Assembly: GCA_003427395.1 (NCBI GenBank)
Contig: BFEA01000178.1
Coordinates: forward strand, 2,224,199 to 2,269,305
Source of the DNA: Chara braunii
Lineage: Eukaryota > Streptophyta > Charophyceae > Charales > Characeae
Direction of reading: 5' to 3'
DNA length: 45,107 nucleotides
In this document: positions 22,811 through 32,514 of the stretch, piece after piece
How the letters are laid out: the number at the start of each line of letters is the position of its first letter
Numbering within the stretch: the first letter of the stretch is position 1
Notes under the pieces: generated by a model
Told to the model about the DNA's origin: nothing
Databases searched by the model: none
What the model saw: the letters and a program-made list of their open reading frames with translations, nothing else
Translations under genes and position numbers: made by a program

Positions 22811-24378
22811 GTCTTTGTTAAACCACCAGTACTTGGCCCAGCGATTGATGCCGAGCCAAAATATGCCCTGCGCGCCAAGCTTTGCCAAGCCTGGAAGGGG
22901 CGGGAACCGGTAGGGGGCATTTTGTGGTTGGCACAGGTACCGCCCCTTGTGCTGGACCTGCAACCAGCAGCTGGTACGAAACGGGGTAGCTGTTTTCACT
23001 CGTACATTAGCCCACGCCGGCCAGAAGTGAGAAACGGCCAACTAACTTCTGCCAAAAAGAAAAAAAAACAACTTATAAAAGGCAAGAAGGGGGCTCTCAG
23101 CTCTGTCAGAGGCCCGCCTCTCACGGCGGGCAGAAGGAAGAGCTTTTCTGATGTGCTCCCCGTGAAGACAAAAAAGATGGCGGAAAAGAAAAAAATAAAT
23201 AAATGGCGGTGTACCTCTTTCCACGTTCCAGCAGATGATTCAGTCTCCCCACATGTATCTTTCCATGTTGTAGGGGAGGATTCAGTCTAAAAAGTAGACC
23301 AAAAGACAAAAAAGATGGAAATGTATCTTTCCATGTTCTAGGGGTCGATTCAGTATCATTTTGCACAAGTCGGACCAAATCTTCTTCCAGAGACAAAGGG
23401 AAAAAAAGAGGTGGACCCCACTGATTTGCAGCAAATTTCAGCCTGGAAAGCTTCCGGAAAACCCAAATCGTAGGCCCCGGAGGTGGGAAACAGAAAAGCA
23501 GACCCGACTGCAGCACAAATTTTCCGCAGTTCCGTTGGTGCCGGTTACCGGATAGGGAAAACTTTCCCTATATGGAAACTTCACGTCCTCTCTCCTTTCC
23601 ACATGGGATGGCCAAACCGAGGGGGGTGCCCCCCCCCTACCCCCTCAGAATGGCCGAACCGCACGGAACGGGCAAAACAAAACTGAGTGAAAACGTCTGC
23701 CACGTCATATCTGAGCGTTTTCCAAACCTTTGCCGGAAAGCAGTGGGGTTTCGCAAATCGTCTTCCAAAGCTTTGCCGCAAAGCAGTGGGGTCCACCTCA
23801 AAGACTGAAAAGGGCAAAAAGGATTCAAAGCGCCCTCAGCGCTGTCAGAGCCCCGCCTCCCACGGCGGGCAGAAAGAAGAGCTCTGTGGCAACTCTCGAA
23901 ACGTGAAGGCATGAGACCGAATCCTCCTATGGAACATGGAAAGATACATTTTCGGTTTTTTAGCACTCCTGTAGTAGTGTAGAGAGACCCAACCGAGCTG
24001 GCCCTTCGCCTTCCCGCCTGCCCGCCGTGAGAGGCGGCGCTCTGGCAACACTCAAGGGCGTTATCTCACTCCTTTTGGCCGCCAAGTGGCGGGCACGACT
24101 TTGTTTTTTTTTTTTTTTTTTTTTTNNTNCNNTTNTNNNNTTTNNNTTNNTTTTTTTTTTTTTTTTATGGCCTATACTGCGTCTGTGCATTGTTTCCACA
24201 CGCACGGTATAAACCAAGGGGACAGACTACATTCCATTTGTGATTTTCCTTGGGCCCAATGACTTCTTCCTCCATAGCACTACCGGGCCTTCTCCGAAGC
24301 CCGAAAAACCCATAGCGTTAACGCTAAGGGGCCGCGGCCGATGTATGGGCCAAGTACTGGTGGTTTAAACCCAAAGAC
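22811..24378. mobile_element. 1.57-kb non-coding TIR element
   Basis: TTAAACCACCAGTACTTGG (22818 on) through GGCCCA at 22840 is exactly the reverse complement of 24346-24368, a perfect 23-bp terminal inverted repeat. GTCTTTG just outside it on the left (22811-22817) is mirrored by CAAAGAC on the right (24372-24378), extending the TIR to about 30 bp. The interior has repeated GTCAGAGSCCCGCCTC..CACGGCGGGCAGAA blocks (about 23107 and 23846), with an inverted relative near 24015. It also has a repeated CTTTGCCGSAAAGCAGTGGGGT unit (about 23729 and 23773). No transposase frame is recognisable. It is probably a non-autonomous DNA transposon; no clear target-site duplication was found. Confidence 0.75.
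24104..24166. repeat. Poly-T tract with ambiguous bases
   Basis: A T-run interrupted by a patch of N, T and C calls (24126-24150), indicating unresolved base calls rather than real sequence. It lies inside the 22811-24378 element. Confidence 0.95.
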
Positions 24379-24883
24379 TGAAAAAACAGAGATATTTACG
24401 GATTAATAGCTAACGTTAAACCCACAGCAAACTCAAGAATATATTGCAAGAGTGGAAATTGAAGCGAGATCCCAGAAAGGATAAGAGCACGCTTTAAAAT
24501 TACTATAAAATTACTACAAATTTTATTAAATTATATATTGAATTTATTAAGTTATAAACGATTATTTGAGAACATCAGTATAAATTGTATGTTAAGCAAT
24601 GTTAAATTCTACTACCAGAATTACTAGGTAGTAAAAAGTAATATACTAATAAATAGTAATAAATTAATAATTATTCGTAAATCACCAACCTGGACTGAAA
24701 TACCCATCTTGACACACATACCAGGATAGGGATCAACCAATCACTTACGCAAAAGCTATAATTAATTAATACAATATACACCCTCCTCCTCTCATTCCTC
24801 CGCCAGATTTTTTCTGCAACCATTTCTTAGAATTGTCTTTGCCGGACAAGGACATGCTCTCCTCCCGGTATGGCAAGATGCCC

Positions 24884-24965
<82 letters not shown>

Positions 24966-25345
24966 GCTGTTTTTTTAAATCATCTGTTTGTAGCTTCTGT
25001 TTAATGACTTGAAGGTAGTAATAATGTCACTAAATGTGATCATTGTTGATTGGCCGAATGTTTTTTTTCTTCTTCTTCTTTTTTTGTTTTGCCGGGTCGT
25101 TTTCGTGCAGCGAGAGAGGGCAGAGTTAACAGAGAAATTTTGTCCTGTAACATTGACCAGGGGAAGCGCTGGAAGAACTCTGCTCTGGCGATATCCTCCG
25201 CAGCAGCAGCTGCACCTCTTCGGCCATCAGATTATTTTTGTCCTGATTCCTGTAATCATTAGTCATCTATTGCCGTGGCAGATCTCCCCAACGAGGCTGT
25301 TCGGTTCGGTTCGGTTGTAGAATCAGATAAGCTAGAAACGACCTT
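24379..25345. other. Intergenic stretch with (CT)n
   Basis: AT-rich DNA to about 24780, then a (CT)n microsatellite at 24887-24961. The 103-codon frame at 25009-25320 has no recognised domain. TTCGG is repeated near 25300. Confidence 0.55.
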
Positions 25346-25525
25346 CTTCTTAAATCCCCATTTTTGACATTATGGCATGGTTTTGCCCATTTAGTTGTCA
25401 TTCGGAATTTTAGTGGATTCGGAAAAAAAAAAAAAAAAAAACTTGATAATTGGAGAGGCTGGGCTTGTGTTCACCGTCGATAGAAGGTTGAAGGAACTTC
25501 TTCTGAAATCCCCATTTTTGAAGCG
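25346..25525. repeat. Partial duplication upstream of DTD1
   Basis: CTTCTTCTTAAATCCCCATT at about 25347 reappears as CTTCTTCTGAAATCCCCATT at about 25497. TTTTGCCCATTTAGTTGTCATTC near 25381 also resembles the sequence just before the DTD1 start (GGCCCATTTGTGGCAGTTTAGTTGTGATATTC). Part of the upstream region has thus been copied. An A-run separates the copies. Confidence 0.6.
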
Positions 25526-25566
25526 CTTGCCAAATTTTGTCGTTCTTGTCATTTTCGGCCATTTTT

Positions 25567-25714
25567 GGCCCATTTTTCGGCCATTTTTGGTTGACCCATT
25601 TTTGGCCCCTTTTTGGCCCATATTTTTAGCCCATATTTGGCCCCATATTTGGCCCCATTTTTGGGCCATTTTTAGCCCATTTTCGGCTCATTTTGGCCCA
25701 CCGTTTTTGGCCCA
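25567..25714. promoter_or_regulatory. Array of seven TGGGCC/TGGGCT (site II-type) motifs before DTD1
   Basis: On either strand, TGGGCY hexamers occur at 25567, 25615, 25628, 25662, 25674, 25695 and 25709, embedded in a GGCCCATTTTT-like degenerate repeat. The last is 30 bp before the DTD1 ATG. In plants TGGGCY (site II) elements bound by TCP factors are common in promoters of ribosomal-protein and other translation genes. A promoter role is inference; the array could also be a minisatellite that happens to contain the hexamer. Confidence 0.5.
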
Positions 25715-25743
25715 TTTGTGGCAGTTTAGTTGTGATATTCACC

Positions 25744-26289
25744 ATGAGAGCTGTTGTGCAGCGTGTCCTGTCGGCGAAGGTGGAGGTGGAAGGTCGGATT
25801 GTCTCGGAAATTGGGCCAGGCTTATGTGTTCTTGTCGGCATTTTCGAGGGCGATAGCGATGTGGACTCGGACTACATGTGTCGTAAAATTCTGAACATGC
25901 GTCTGTTCATGGATGATAATAAAGGGCGGGCCTGGGATCAAAGTGTCATGCAGAAGAAGCACGAGGTCCTGCTAGTCAGTCAGTTCACACTCTATGGCTT
26001 TCTACAGGGCAACAAACCCGATTTTCACCTCGCAATGCCTCCGCAGAAAGCGAGGACATTTTACCAGACGTTCGTGGAGAAGGTTGGCAAGGCCTTCGAC
26101 CCATCGAAGGTGAAAGACGGCATTTTCGGGGCCATGATGAAGGTGCAACTAGTGAACGACGGACCGGTCACAATGCTGCTCGATTCGCGAAAGAAGGCCT
26201 CGGATATGGCCACAGAACCGATCGGAGAAGAGCGAAGTGGGGTGGCAAATGATGTTGTAGGGGTCGCAAAAAAACTAGGGCCCCAATGA
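25744..26289 (+). CDS. DTD1: D-aminoacyl-tRNA deacylase (DTD1)
   Basis: A single uninterrupted frame of 181 residues encodes the enzyme that hydrolyses D-amino acids (and glycine mischarged on tRNA-Ala) from tRNA, a cytosolic proofreading step of translation. The start is set by MRAVVQRV, the conserved DTD N-terminus; an upstream in-frame ATG at 25693 would add 17 unconserved residues. Both signature motifs are present: SQFTLYG at 79-85, and NDGPVT at 138-143 with the Gly-cisPro pair that enforces chiral selectivity. The core ends near residue 148 (LDS), matching the usual ~150 residues. Some 33 further residues form a polar, probably disordered tail. Similarity to plant DTD1 is strong throughout (RKILNMRLF, KPDFHLAMPP, VKDGIFGAMM). 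There is no intron in the coding part. The TGGGCY array lies immediately upstream and two in-frame stops (TGATGA) end the gene. Function is confident; expression is inferred. Confidence 0.95.
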   Translation: MRAVVQRVLSAKVEVEGRIVSEIGPGLCVLVGIFEGDSDVDSDYMCRKILNMRLFMDDNKGRAWDQSVMQKKHEVLLVSQFTLYGFLQGNKPDFHLAMPPQKARTFYQTFVEKVGKAFDPSKVKDGIFGAMMKVQLVNDGPVTMLLDSRKKASDMATEPIGEERSGVANDVVGVAKKLGPQ

Positions 26290-26349
26290 TGACTCAAGTG
26301 GGGGGCATAAGTGGCCAAAAGAATTGCGATACCGATGGATGCTGATCGC

Positions 26350-26350
26350 A

Positions 26351-26432
<82 letters not shown>

Positions 26433-26488
26433 GGGGGGGGGGAGGGAGAGAAGCGGGGGAGGAAAGAAAAAAAAAAAAAAGAAAGGGG

Positions 26489-26544
<56 letters not shown>
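26350..26544. repeat. (GAT)n followed by long poly-G tracts
   Basis: About 11 GAT units at 26351-26385 run into 44 consecutive G (26388-26431). After a short A/G-rich spacer another 53 consecutive G follow (26492-26544). The tract starts 60 bp after the DTD1 stop, so it may lie in its 3' untranslated region. The Gly-rich frames across it are not genes. Confidence 0.95.
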
Positions 26545-26545
<1 letters not shown>

Positions 26546-27244
26546 GATGGAGGTGGTGATAATGATGTGATGATCGTGATTAACGATGATGTTCGTTCGA
26601 TGACGTGGGTGCGGACAAAATCCGATAATTTTGTTCAGATATATTTATATTTCTCATCAAGTTGCATTTGTACGGTGAGTGTCGTCTTTATAGTCGGTGT
26701 TACGGTCTAGCCCGGTTTGAGTGTTTGGGGCCTTGGGCCAACAATTGACAACCAGATAATAGAATTATTGTTTCCTAGAGGTAGCGGCAGCAGTTCATTA
26801 ATTGAGCATTTTTTTGTGATGTTAAAAAAAAAGAGCATATGTTGAGAATTCACTCTTAGTCTCTTGCCTATCGTTCCATTAATTTTTCAAATTGCCGCAA
26901 GTGGTCAGCGTTTCAGGTTTCTGCCTGCCAGTGACAGAGAGCATGTAATGTTGATGCCACCAGCCAGGGCCACCGTTACCGATTCATGAAGTCCTCGCGA
27001 TCTAATTTGACATGTCCACTTGTGGAAGTACTTGTCTTCAACTACACAGGCTTCTGTGGAGGGAGGTTGCAAATTTCGTTAAACTTTTCTTGATGTTTTG
27101 CATGCTCCAGTAGTCTTGGGCAAAAGGCTTTGGATTGGGCCTGCCAGTGAAACCCTCGCCTTCCTCCAACCATGTTGTCTTATTTACTTTTTGTCCGTGA
27201 GCAACGTGTCCCTTGTGAATGTGATTCGCCACGTATACCAAGGC
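26545..27244. other. Intergenic, no gene recognised
   Basis: The sequence leaves the poly-G tract through GATGATGTTCG-type remnants and shows no conserved feature. Confidence 0.5.
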
Positions 27245-27391
27245 CTGTGTGTTGCCATGTTCACGAAACCCTAAACTTCTCAAAACAGAAGCACTGTGTG
27301 TTGCCATGTTCACTAAACCCTAAAGTCCACAAAAAAGAAGCACTGTGTGTTGTCATGTTCACTAAACCCTAAAGTCCACAAAAAAGAAGCA
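27245..27391. repeat. 49-bp tandem repeat, three units, each with a telobox
   Basis: Units start CTGTGTGTTG at 27245, 27294 and 27343. Each carries AAACCCTAAA (27266, 27315 and 27364), which includes the plant-type telomere word AAACCCT. Units 2 and 3 are almost identical; unit 1 is diverged. Confidence 0.92.
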
Positions 27392-27520
27392 TGACTGTGT
27401 TGAACAGACTGTTTCGTCGGGGGACTTTCACTGACTGCCCAGGATGCATTTGACTGATGGATATTATGGACTCACCACGTCTCCCACTGGCAAAGTTGCC
27501 AATACCCCTGAGAGAACTGG

Positions 27521-27521
<1 letters not shown>

Positions 27522-27584
<63 letters not shown>
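27522..27584. repeat. (GT)n microsatellite
   Basis: About 31 GT dinucleotides. Confidence 0.97.
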
Positions 27585-27585
<1 letters not shown>

Positions 27586-28179
27586 AGATTTGATACGAAA
27601 CCCCCACGTGAACAGACGTGGCGAGCTGCGCAGACAATTTGAAAGCACATCAAGCAACAGACAAGGAAATAAATCGTTCACTTCATGTGGCATGACCAAA
27701 ACAAGCAAACAAAGAGAAGCTAAATGCCCTACTGTTGAAGCCAAATAGACTAGAACATGGGGAGGGGGCAGAGAACAGCAAACAGGAGGTAATGCACACT
27801 GAGGAGACGTACAAGACGCATAAATGACAAGCAACAACAAAACACATAGGCTGGCGGGCACGTGGGAGGCGGGCGGGCACAGAAGCAAGATAGGAAAAGG
27901 CAAAGACAGTGAGCCGAGAAACAAGTAGTACCCAAGAAAGACATAGACAAAGGCTATAGGGCAAGGGCGAGGCGAGCAGGAAGATAGACAACACAAGTCA
28001 GCAAAAGCAACAAGAGCAGATCAAAAGACAAAAACTGAAAGAAAAAAAAACTGATGATCACAAGATTGTTTCGTAGACTCATCAGGAGGCTGAACCCTTG
28101 ACAATCTGCGGAATCTCCGTATTTGATGGTTTGGGTCATGAACCCTTTGACCCATGTTGAGGGCAGACTGTCCCTCAGC
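27585..28179. other. Intergenic, no gene recognised
   Basis: Long minus-strand frames here are Cys-, Leu- and Pro-rich and overlap each other in different frames, as expected from a purine/C-skewed plus strand that lacks minus-strand stops. Confidence 0.5.
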
Positions 28180-28620
28180 GGAACATAGCAGCGGGCAGCA
28201 ACCCTGTGGAGCACCAGGCAACGCAGTAGAGGCAACACGGCTGCACAACGCCAAAAACGACTGCAAGGAACAACTCGGCATGCAGGACACACAACGCGGC
28301 ATCTACGTAGTGAAGCACAGGGCAACACCACCAAGACAGCCACACTGCAAGGGATGACAGGGCAAGCGGACGAGCAGCAGAGCAACCATGCGGTGAAGCA
28401 CAAGGCAACACTGACAAGGCAACCGAACTACAAGGCGTGCAAGCAAAGCACACAGAAGGCACAGCCAGCGGATGAGCGGCAAGGCAGTGGAGCAGCGAAG
28501 CGCAAGGCAACACCAGCAACACGGCCACACCACACAGTGGACACAGCAATTTGCAGAGAACCACATGCGAAGCAAGCGGGTACAGCCAGCAAGGCAGCGG
28601 CGGAGCTCAGATGAGACATT
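28180..28620. repeat. Degenerate ~85-105-bp tandem repeat
   Basis: Variants of GTGAAGCACARGGCAACAC recur at about 28205, 28310, 28394 and 28493, interspersed with AAGACAGCCACAC / AACACGGCCACAC. The array is C/A-rich on the plus strand. It is flanked on both sides by similar words (ACTCATC..GAACCCTTG at about 28078, ACTCATC..GAACCCTGC at about 28658). Confidence 0.6.
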
Positions 28621-28946
28621 CCACTCATCCAGCACGGAGCAAAGCGGCACACGACCTACTCATCTCACGATTGAACCCTGCAGACTGTTGGTTCCCACCA
28701 CCCACTGAGCCAGGGAGTCACTCCGACGAGCATCCGTCATCACCCACAGGCAACACAGACATCCCGAACCGAGTGGCCCCCCTAAGAGTGCTGTAGGCCA
28801 CTATAGACGACGAATGACCGACCGTTTCGGCACTACTTCAAGGTGCTCAGTTGGGCACATAAAAAGTACTTAAAAAAAATCTGAGGAAAGACAAACAACA
28901 AAAGAACAAAAGGAAGACAGACATACAAAAGTAAACTGTTTATTTA
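28621..28946. other. Intergenic
   Basis: No gene recognised. The reverse complement contains GCAGGGTTCAATCG near 28670, a weak B-box-like word. Confidence 0.4.
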
Positions 28947-28949
28947 TGT

Positions 28950-29014
<65 letters not shown>
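28947..29014. repeat. (GT)n(GA)n compound microsatellite
   Basis: GT units with one GTTT interruption, followed by about eight GA units. Confidence 0.96.
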
Positions 29015-30119
29015 CAACCCAGCTGCAAAGGTAATGAACTTGTCACATCTGAGGATATGGGGCCAAAAAGATGGGTTGCATGCTGCGAAGACATACTTAG
29101 CAGTGTTGAGATTTCAAACACAAAGCAGCCTCACCCACATTACCTGCAGTGGTATGTTGAACTGCGGTTATCAGGGAAAGCCTCAAATAACCGCACACAG
29201 AGATGATGACAGGGAGCAAGTATCCAATTGAAGCTTCAGCCTTCAGCAATATCTTGATGATTGACACAACTGTACAGCATGACATTACCACCAAAAGTCC
29301 GCGTACGCGTTCTGTGATAGCTATTAAATAATCGAACAGAGGTTAAGCAATGGATCAATCGTTGGTAATTGGTTGTGTGGCAAAGGTTTGTTTCGATCTT
29401 GGGTGTGAAGCGATCGTGATAGTAACTCGTATCATCTTTTATTCAGGACAGGCATGTTTTTGACAAAATCAATTGATCGTAATATGTACAAAAAAGGGGA
29501 GCATTCATTCAATCATAGGTATGATCGATGGTTTATCGTCTGCGTGCAATGTGACACCCACAAATCACTCTCTGAAATTCCTACAGTTTCTGAGAAAATG
29601 TTGTTCTTTGGGTCTGTTGTCAGAGAATTCCACGTCTGAGTCGGTTCTGCTGTGCTTTTCTAAAGTGTGTGTGTGTGTGTGACCTGCCACTAACGTGCAG
29701 GTGCTGAGTGTATGCTGAGGCCAAGTCCGGGAGCGGGTGCGAACTCTGTTGGCCGTGTACGTGTGGCCGTGTACGTGTGGCCGTGTACGTGTGGCCGTGC
29801 CTCAGACAGGGAAGGGGGGTAGGAAAAGAGTGGTGGCCAGGGGCAGGACTGCAAGTTAGTGGGAGGATATGCTCAGGGGTTGTTTTGCGCCCAGGGACAA
29901 GTGTAGAATTGGCCAGGGGACGGGTAGGATTTTCCAGCAACTCAGGTACGCCCTGGAGTTGAGTAGGCTTAGCTGAGGTCCAGTAGCAGGCAGAAAAGAA
30001 GTCATAAGTATTCAGCCCCGTACCTAGCTAAAGTTTATAGACTAGATACAGGCCCTGAGGCCCAGTTGCAGACGGAAACGAAGTTACTGACCCCCAATCT
30101 GACAAGTGCACACACGAGA
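29015..30119. other. Intergenic, with a small 14-bp minisatellite
   Basis: No gene recognised. GGCCGTGTACGTGT is repeated three times in tandem from 29751 to about 29792. A short (GT)n is at 29667-29681. Confidence 0.55.
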
Positions 30120-30430
30120 GGTTGGGTAGTGCTGGGAATTGCGAGGCCAGTAGGAACCTGGCGCCGGCCATGGGTGCAATCCCCTCATTGGCCCAACTTG
30201 ACTGTACCTTCCTGGGCATGCTTGGCACCCATCACCGGGACAGCCCGTTGGTCCCTCCAACTGTCATTAAAAAGCAGTTTCTGATGATGTTCATACGGAG
30301 AGGGGTAATCAGGGAGGCACAGCGACTGGGCACTCAGACGATGCTCGGTCCCTCTGCTACCAGCTGTCCCCTGGCTGGACTTGCCCACTGGCGGTCCCGT
30401 GGTGGCAATAAGGCCACCCTGGGCTGAAAA
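30120..30430 (+). mobile_element. tRNA-related SINE, plus-strand copy
   Basis: The head contains GGGTGCAATCCCC (B-box-like, about 30171). The body then has ACCTTCCTGGGCATGCTTGG, CCCGTTGGTCCCTCC, TGATGATGTTCATA, GGGAGGCACAGCGACTGG and CCCCTGGCTGG in the same order and spacing as the minus-strand element at 43331-43806. It ends near GGTGGCAATAAGGCCACC. It has no protein coding. Confidence 0.65.
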
Positions 30431-30553
30431 GGCCACGGTTGAAAGGGCCACCCGGCGTCAGATTAGACACATGATTGAATTTACCTGGGCTGGTTAGTCT
30501 GTTGATAATACCCCAAGGCCATTGCCCTCTGGAAAAAAAAGAGGAAAAGAAAG

Positions 30554-30602
30554 TAATAAACCTCTTCTTGGTGATCTAAGGTCACGAAAAAGAGGTTTAT
30601 TA
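30554..30602. repeat. Perfect 13-bp inverted repeat (hairpin)
   Basis: TAATAAACCTCTT at 30554-30566 pairs with AAGAGGTTTATTA at 30590-30602 around a 23-nt loop. It could be a miniature foldback or an RNA hairpin; nothing nearby assigns a role. Confidence 0.8.
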
Positions 30603-31005
30603 ATCTTCACTCTTTAAAATGGTCATTATACTGCCTCAGGCTGTCTAGAGGGGGAAGTTGGCCGAGCACTTGGAGGAAAAGGAAAGGCGTAGATCACGAT
30701 CGTTCTATGGCGTGCACGGAGCTACACAAAGTACGTACTATTCGTACAGAACTCGACTAGTTTATCTCACTCTAGCTGTTTAATCACTCTAAAGGATGCA
30801 TTTGTGTCCACGCCGACTTAGCCCACTAGTCAGTATGCATTGATTAATGCCTTAGTGGATGCAAGAAACACGACAAAGCAGAAAGCTGCAGTTTCGAAGA
30901 ACCCAATCCTCTCCACCACCTCAAAGTTGCTTGAACGAAGTACGATACAAAAAAATGAAGATTATTTCGATATCATAGGTGGAGGAGAAGAAAGCAAAGG
31001 GGAGC

Positions 31006-31104
31006 GTCCTTCAGGACATCCATTAAAATTGGAACGAAATAGAGAAGATTGGCAAGGCCCCTGTGCAAGGATGACACACATATATCGAGAAATGATCCAA
31101 TGGA
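31006..31104 (+). pseudogene. U6 snRNA pseudogene 1
   Basis: About 99 bp align end to end with plant U6 (GTCCTTCAGGACATCC, TTAAAATTGGAACGA, GCAAGGATGACAC, ATCGAGAAATGATCCAA). Two catalytic-core positions are altered: the ACAGAGA box that pairs with the 5' splice site reads ATAGAGA, and the metal-binding AGC triad reads GGC. There is no poly-T terminator and no TATA box at -25 to -30. It is judged a non-functional retro-copy. Confidence 0.88.
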
Positions 31105-31253
31105 TCGTTGCCTTAGTGTATGCAAGAAACGCCACAAAGCAGAAAGCTACGATTTTGAAGACCTTAAGCCACCACCTTGATCGAACAAAGTAGGATATGA
31201 AAATGAAGATTATTTTGATATCCTCGATGAAGGAGATGAAAGCAAAGGGGAAC

Positions 31254-31348
31254 GTCCTTCGGGACACCCCTTAAAATTTGAACGAAATAGAGAAGATTAG
31301 CATGGCCCCTGCACAAGGATGGCACACATAAATCGAGAAATGAAATTT
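31254..31348 (+). pseudogene. U6 snRNA pseudogene 2
   Basis: The second copy of the tandem pair, from GTCCTTCGGGACA to AATCGAGAAATGAAATTT. It shares ATAGAGA with copy 1 but keeps ATTAGCATGGCCCCTGC, so the AGC triad is intact here. It has ATGGCACAC where U6 has ATGACAC, a 3' end lost before the usual GTCCAA, and no terminator or TATA box. Confidence 0.88.
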
Positions 31349-31534
31349 AATAAAAAGGGAAAAAAAACAAGTGGAACAAGAGGTCAATGAGGATGAAGTA
31401 GAGTAATTTGTTTCTGCAGTAGGTGAAAAACGAAGTACACGAGTGGAGAAAAATTTAGAAACAGACAGCGAAAAGGATGACCAGGACTTGTATTTTTATA
31501 GAAGGAGACATATGGAAAGTGTAGATGGGAGAGG

Positions 31535-31676
31535 AAGCGCGATAAGGTCGATAAGTAAAACAATTGGTGGGAAGCTAATGTCATGGGACTACGTAAAGTC
31601 AGGTAAGCGCGATAAGGTCGATAAATAAAACAATTGGTGGGAAGCTAATGTCACGGGACTACGTCAAGTCAAGTAA
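31535..31676. repeat. 70-bp direct tandem duplication
   Basis: GCGCGATAAGGTCGATAA starts at 31537 and 31607. Both continue through AAAACAATTGGTGGGAAGCT and GGGACTACGT with very few differences. Confidence 0.93.
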
Positions 31677-32514
31677 CTTAATACCAACTCGTCTTTATCT
31701 TGTTGCTCCATGTGGAATTTTGGGTCAGGTGGGAAGACTGGGAATTTCACAGCGTCATCACCAAGAACACGATGGCGTATGAGAATTTTTCCCATGTATT
31801 GAGTACCGATTTTACCGAAGCATAATCATGAGGTAGACTTTGACAAATTTAAACTCGAAAGTATATATGCTAAAGGTATTGCTCTATTCCACATATAGTC
31901 CAACACCTCATTGTAAGGTGTGCCTCCTTTTTGGAACCCTGTAGTCTTGGATCCTTACAGCTTCTTGGAATGCGGGATCATATCCAAATCTTGGAGTTTA
32001 GTAGTAAAGAAAATATCTATTGGTTTGGAGATAGGAGAAAGCGTCTATCTGAGCGACTTGAGGCGAACATAAAAATTGAAAGAAACAAGATAAGAGGGAA
32101 AATGAAGGGGCACATTGATGGGAAAAGAAAGAAAAGATGTTGCAGGTGTCTAGGTTATCTAACTAGCATAGGACCACTTGCAAGGTCAGGCCAAAACAAA
32201 AAACAAAAAAAATAAGTTATTTTAATATTTTTATTTTTTATGTAGTATAAAATTACTAGATAATTTCGATATGAGCCTAAATAAAAAGGTGTTCAATTTA
32301 TTTTTTTACTTTTTTTTTTTTTTTTTTAGGGACCTTCCTTGATCCTTGCCTGATTGAGCAACTTGAGCAACCAAAGTGATGTGGGTGGCCCGGTTGGAAG
32401 CCTACGCGGCCGCAAAATTTTATACATTTATCTAGCTTCGCCAGCAATTATGATCCAGTAAGTGGAGTCACCACAACGAAACAAACAAGTTGAAAACTTG
32501 ACTCGTCGTTTACC
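31677..32514. other. Intergenic, no gene recognised
   Basis: The Lys/Arg-rich 94-codon frame at 31931-32215 has no identifiable domain. A T-run lies at about 32311-32328. Confidence 0.5.

Larger units (their letters stand above)
30851..31348. repeat. Imperfect ~250-260-bp tandem duplication carrying U6 pseudogenes
   Basis: CTTAGTG..GCAAGAAAC..ACAAAGCAGAAAGCT recurs at 30851 and 31112. GAAGATTATTT and AAAGCAAAGGGG in front of each U6-like segment recur with a 248-bp shift. The U6 copies were therefore multiplied together with their flanks. Confidence 0.85.

Noticed and set aside
25693-25743. Upstream in-frame ATG that would extend DTD1
   Set aside because: The extra 17 residues lie in the GGCCCATTTTT tract and are not part of the conserved DTD N-terminus, which begins MRAVVQRV.
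27472-28564. Several 100-174-codon Cys/Leu/Pro-rich minus-strand frames
   Set aside because: Different frames overlap with the same biased composition. They arise from (GT)n and a C/A-rich degenerate tandem repeat, not from a conserved protein.
30840-31193. 117-codon frame with an EDYFDIIGGGEE-like stretch
   Set aside because: Half of it is the U6 pseudogene read as protein and the rest belongs to the tandem duplication; no independent coding signal.
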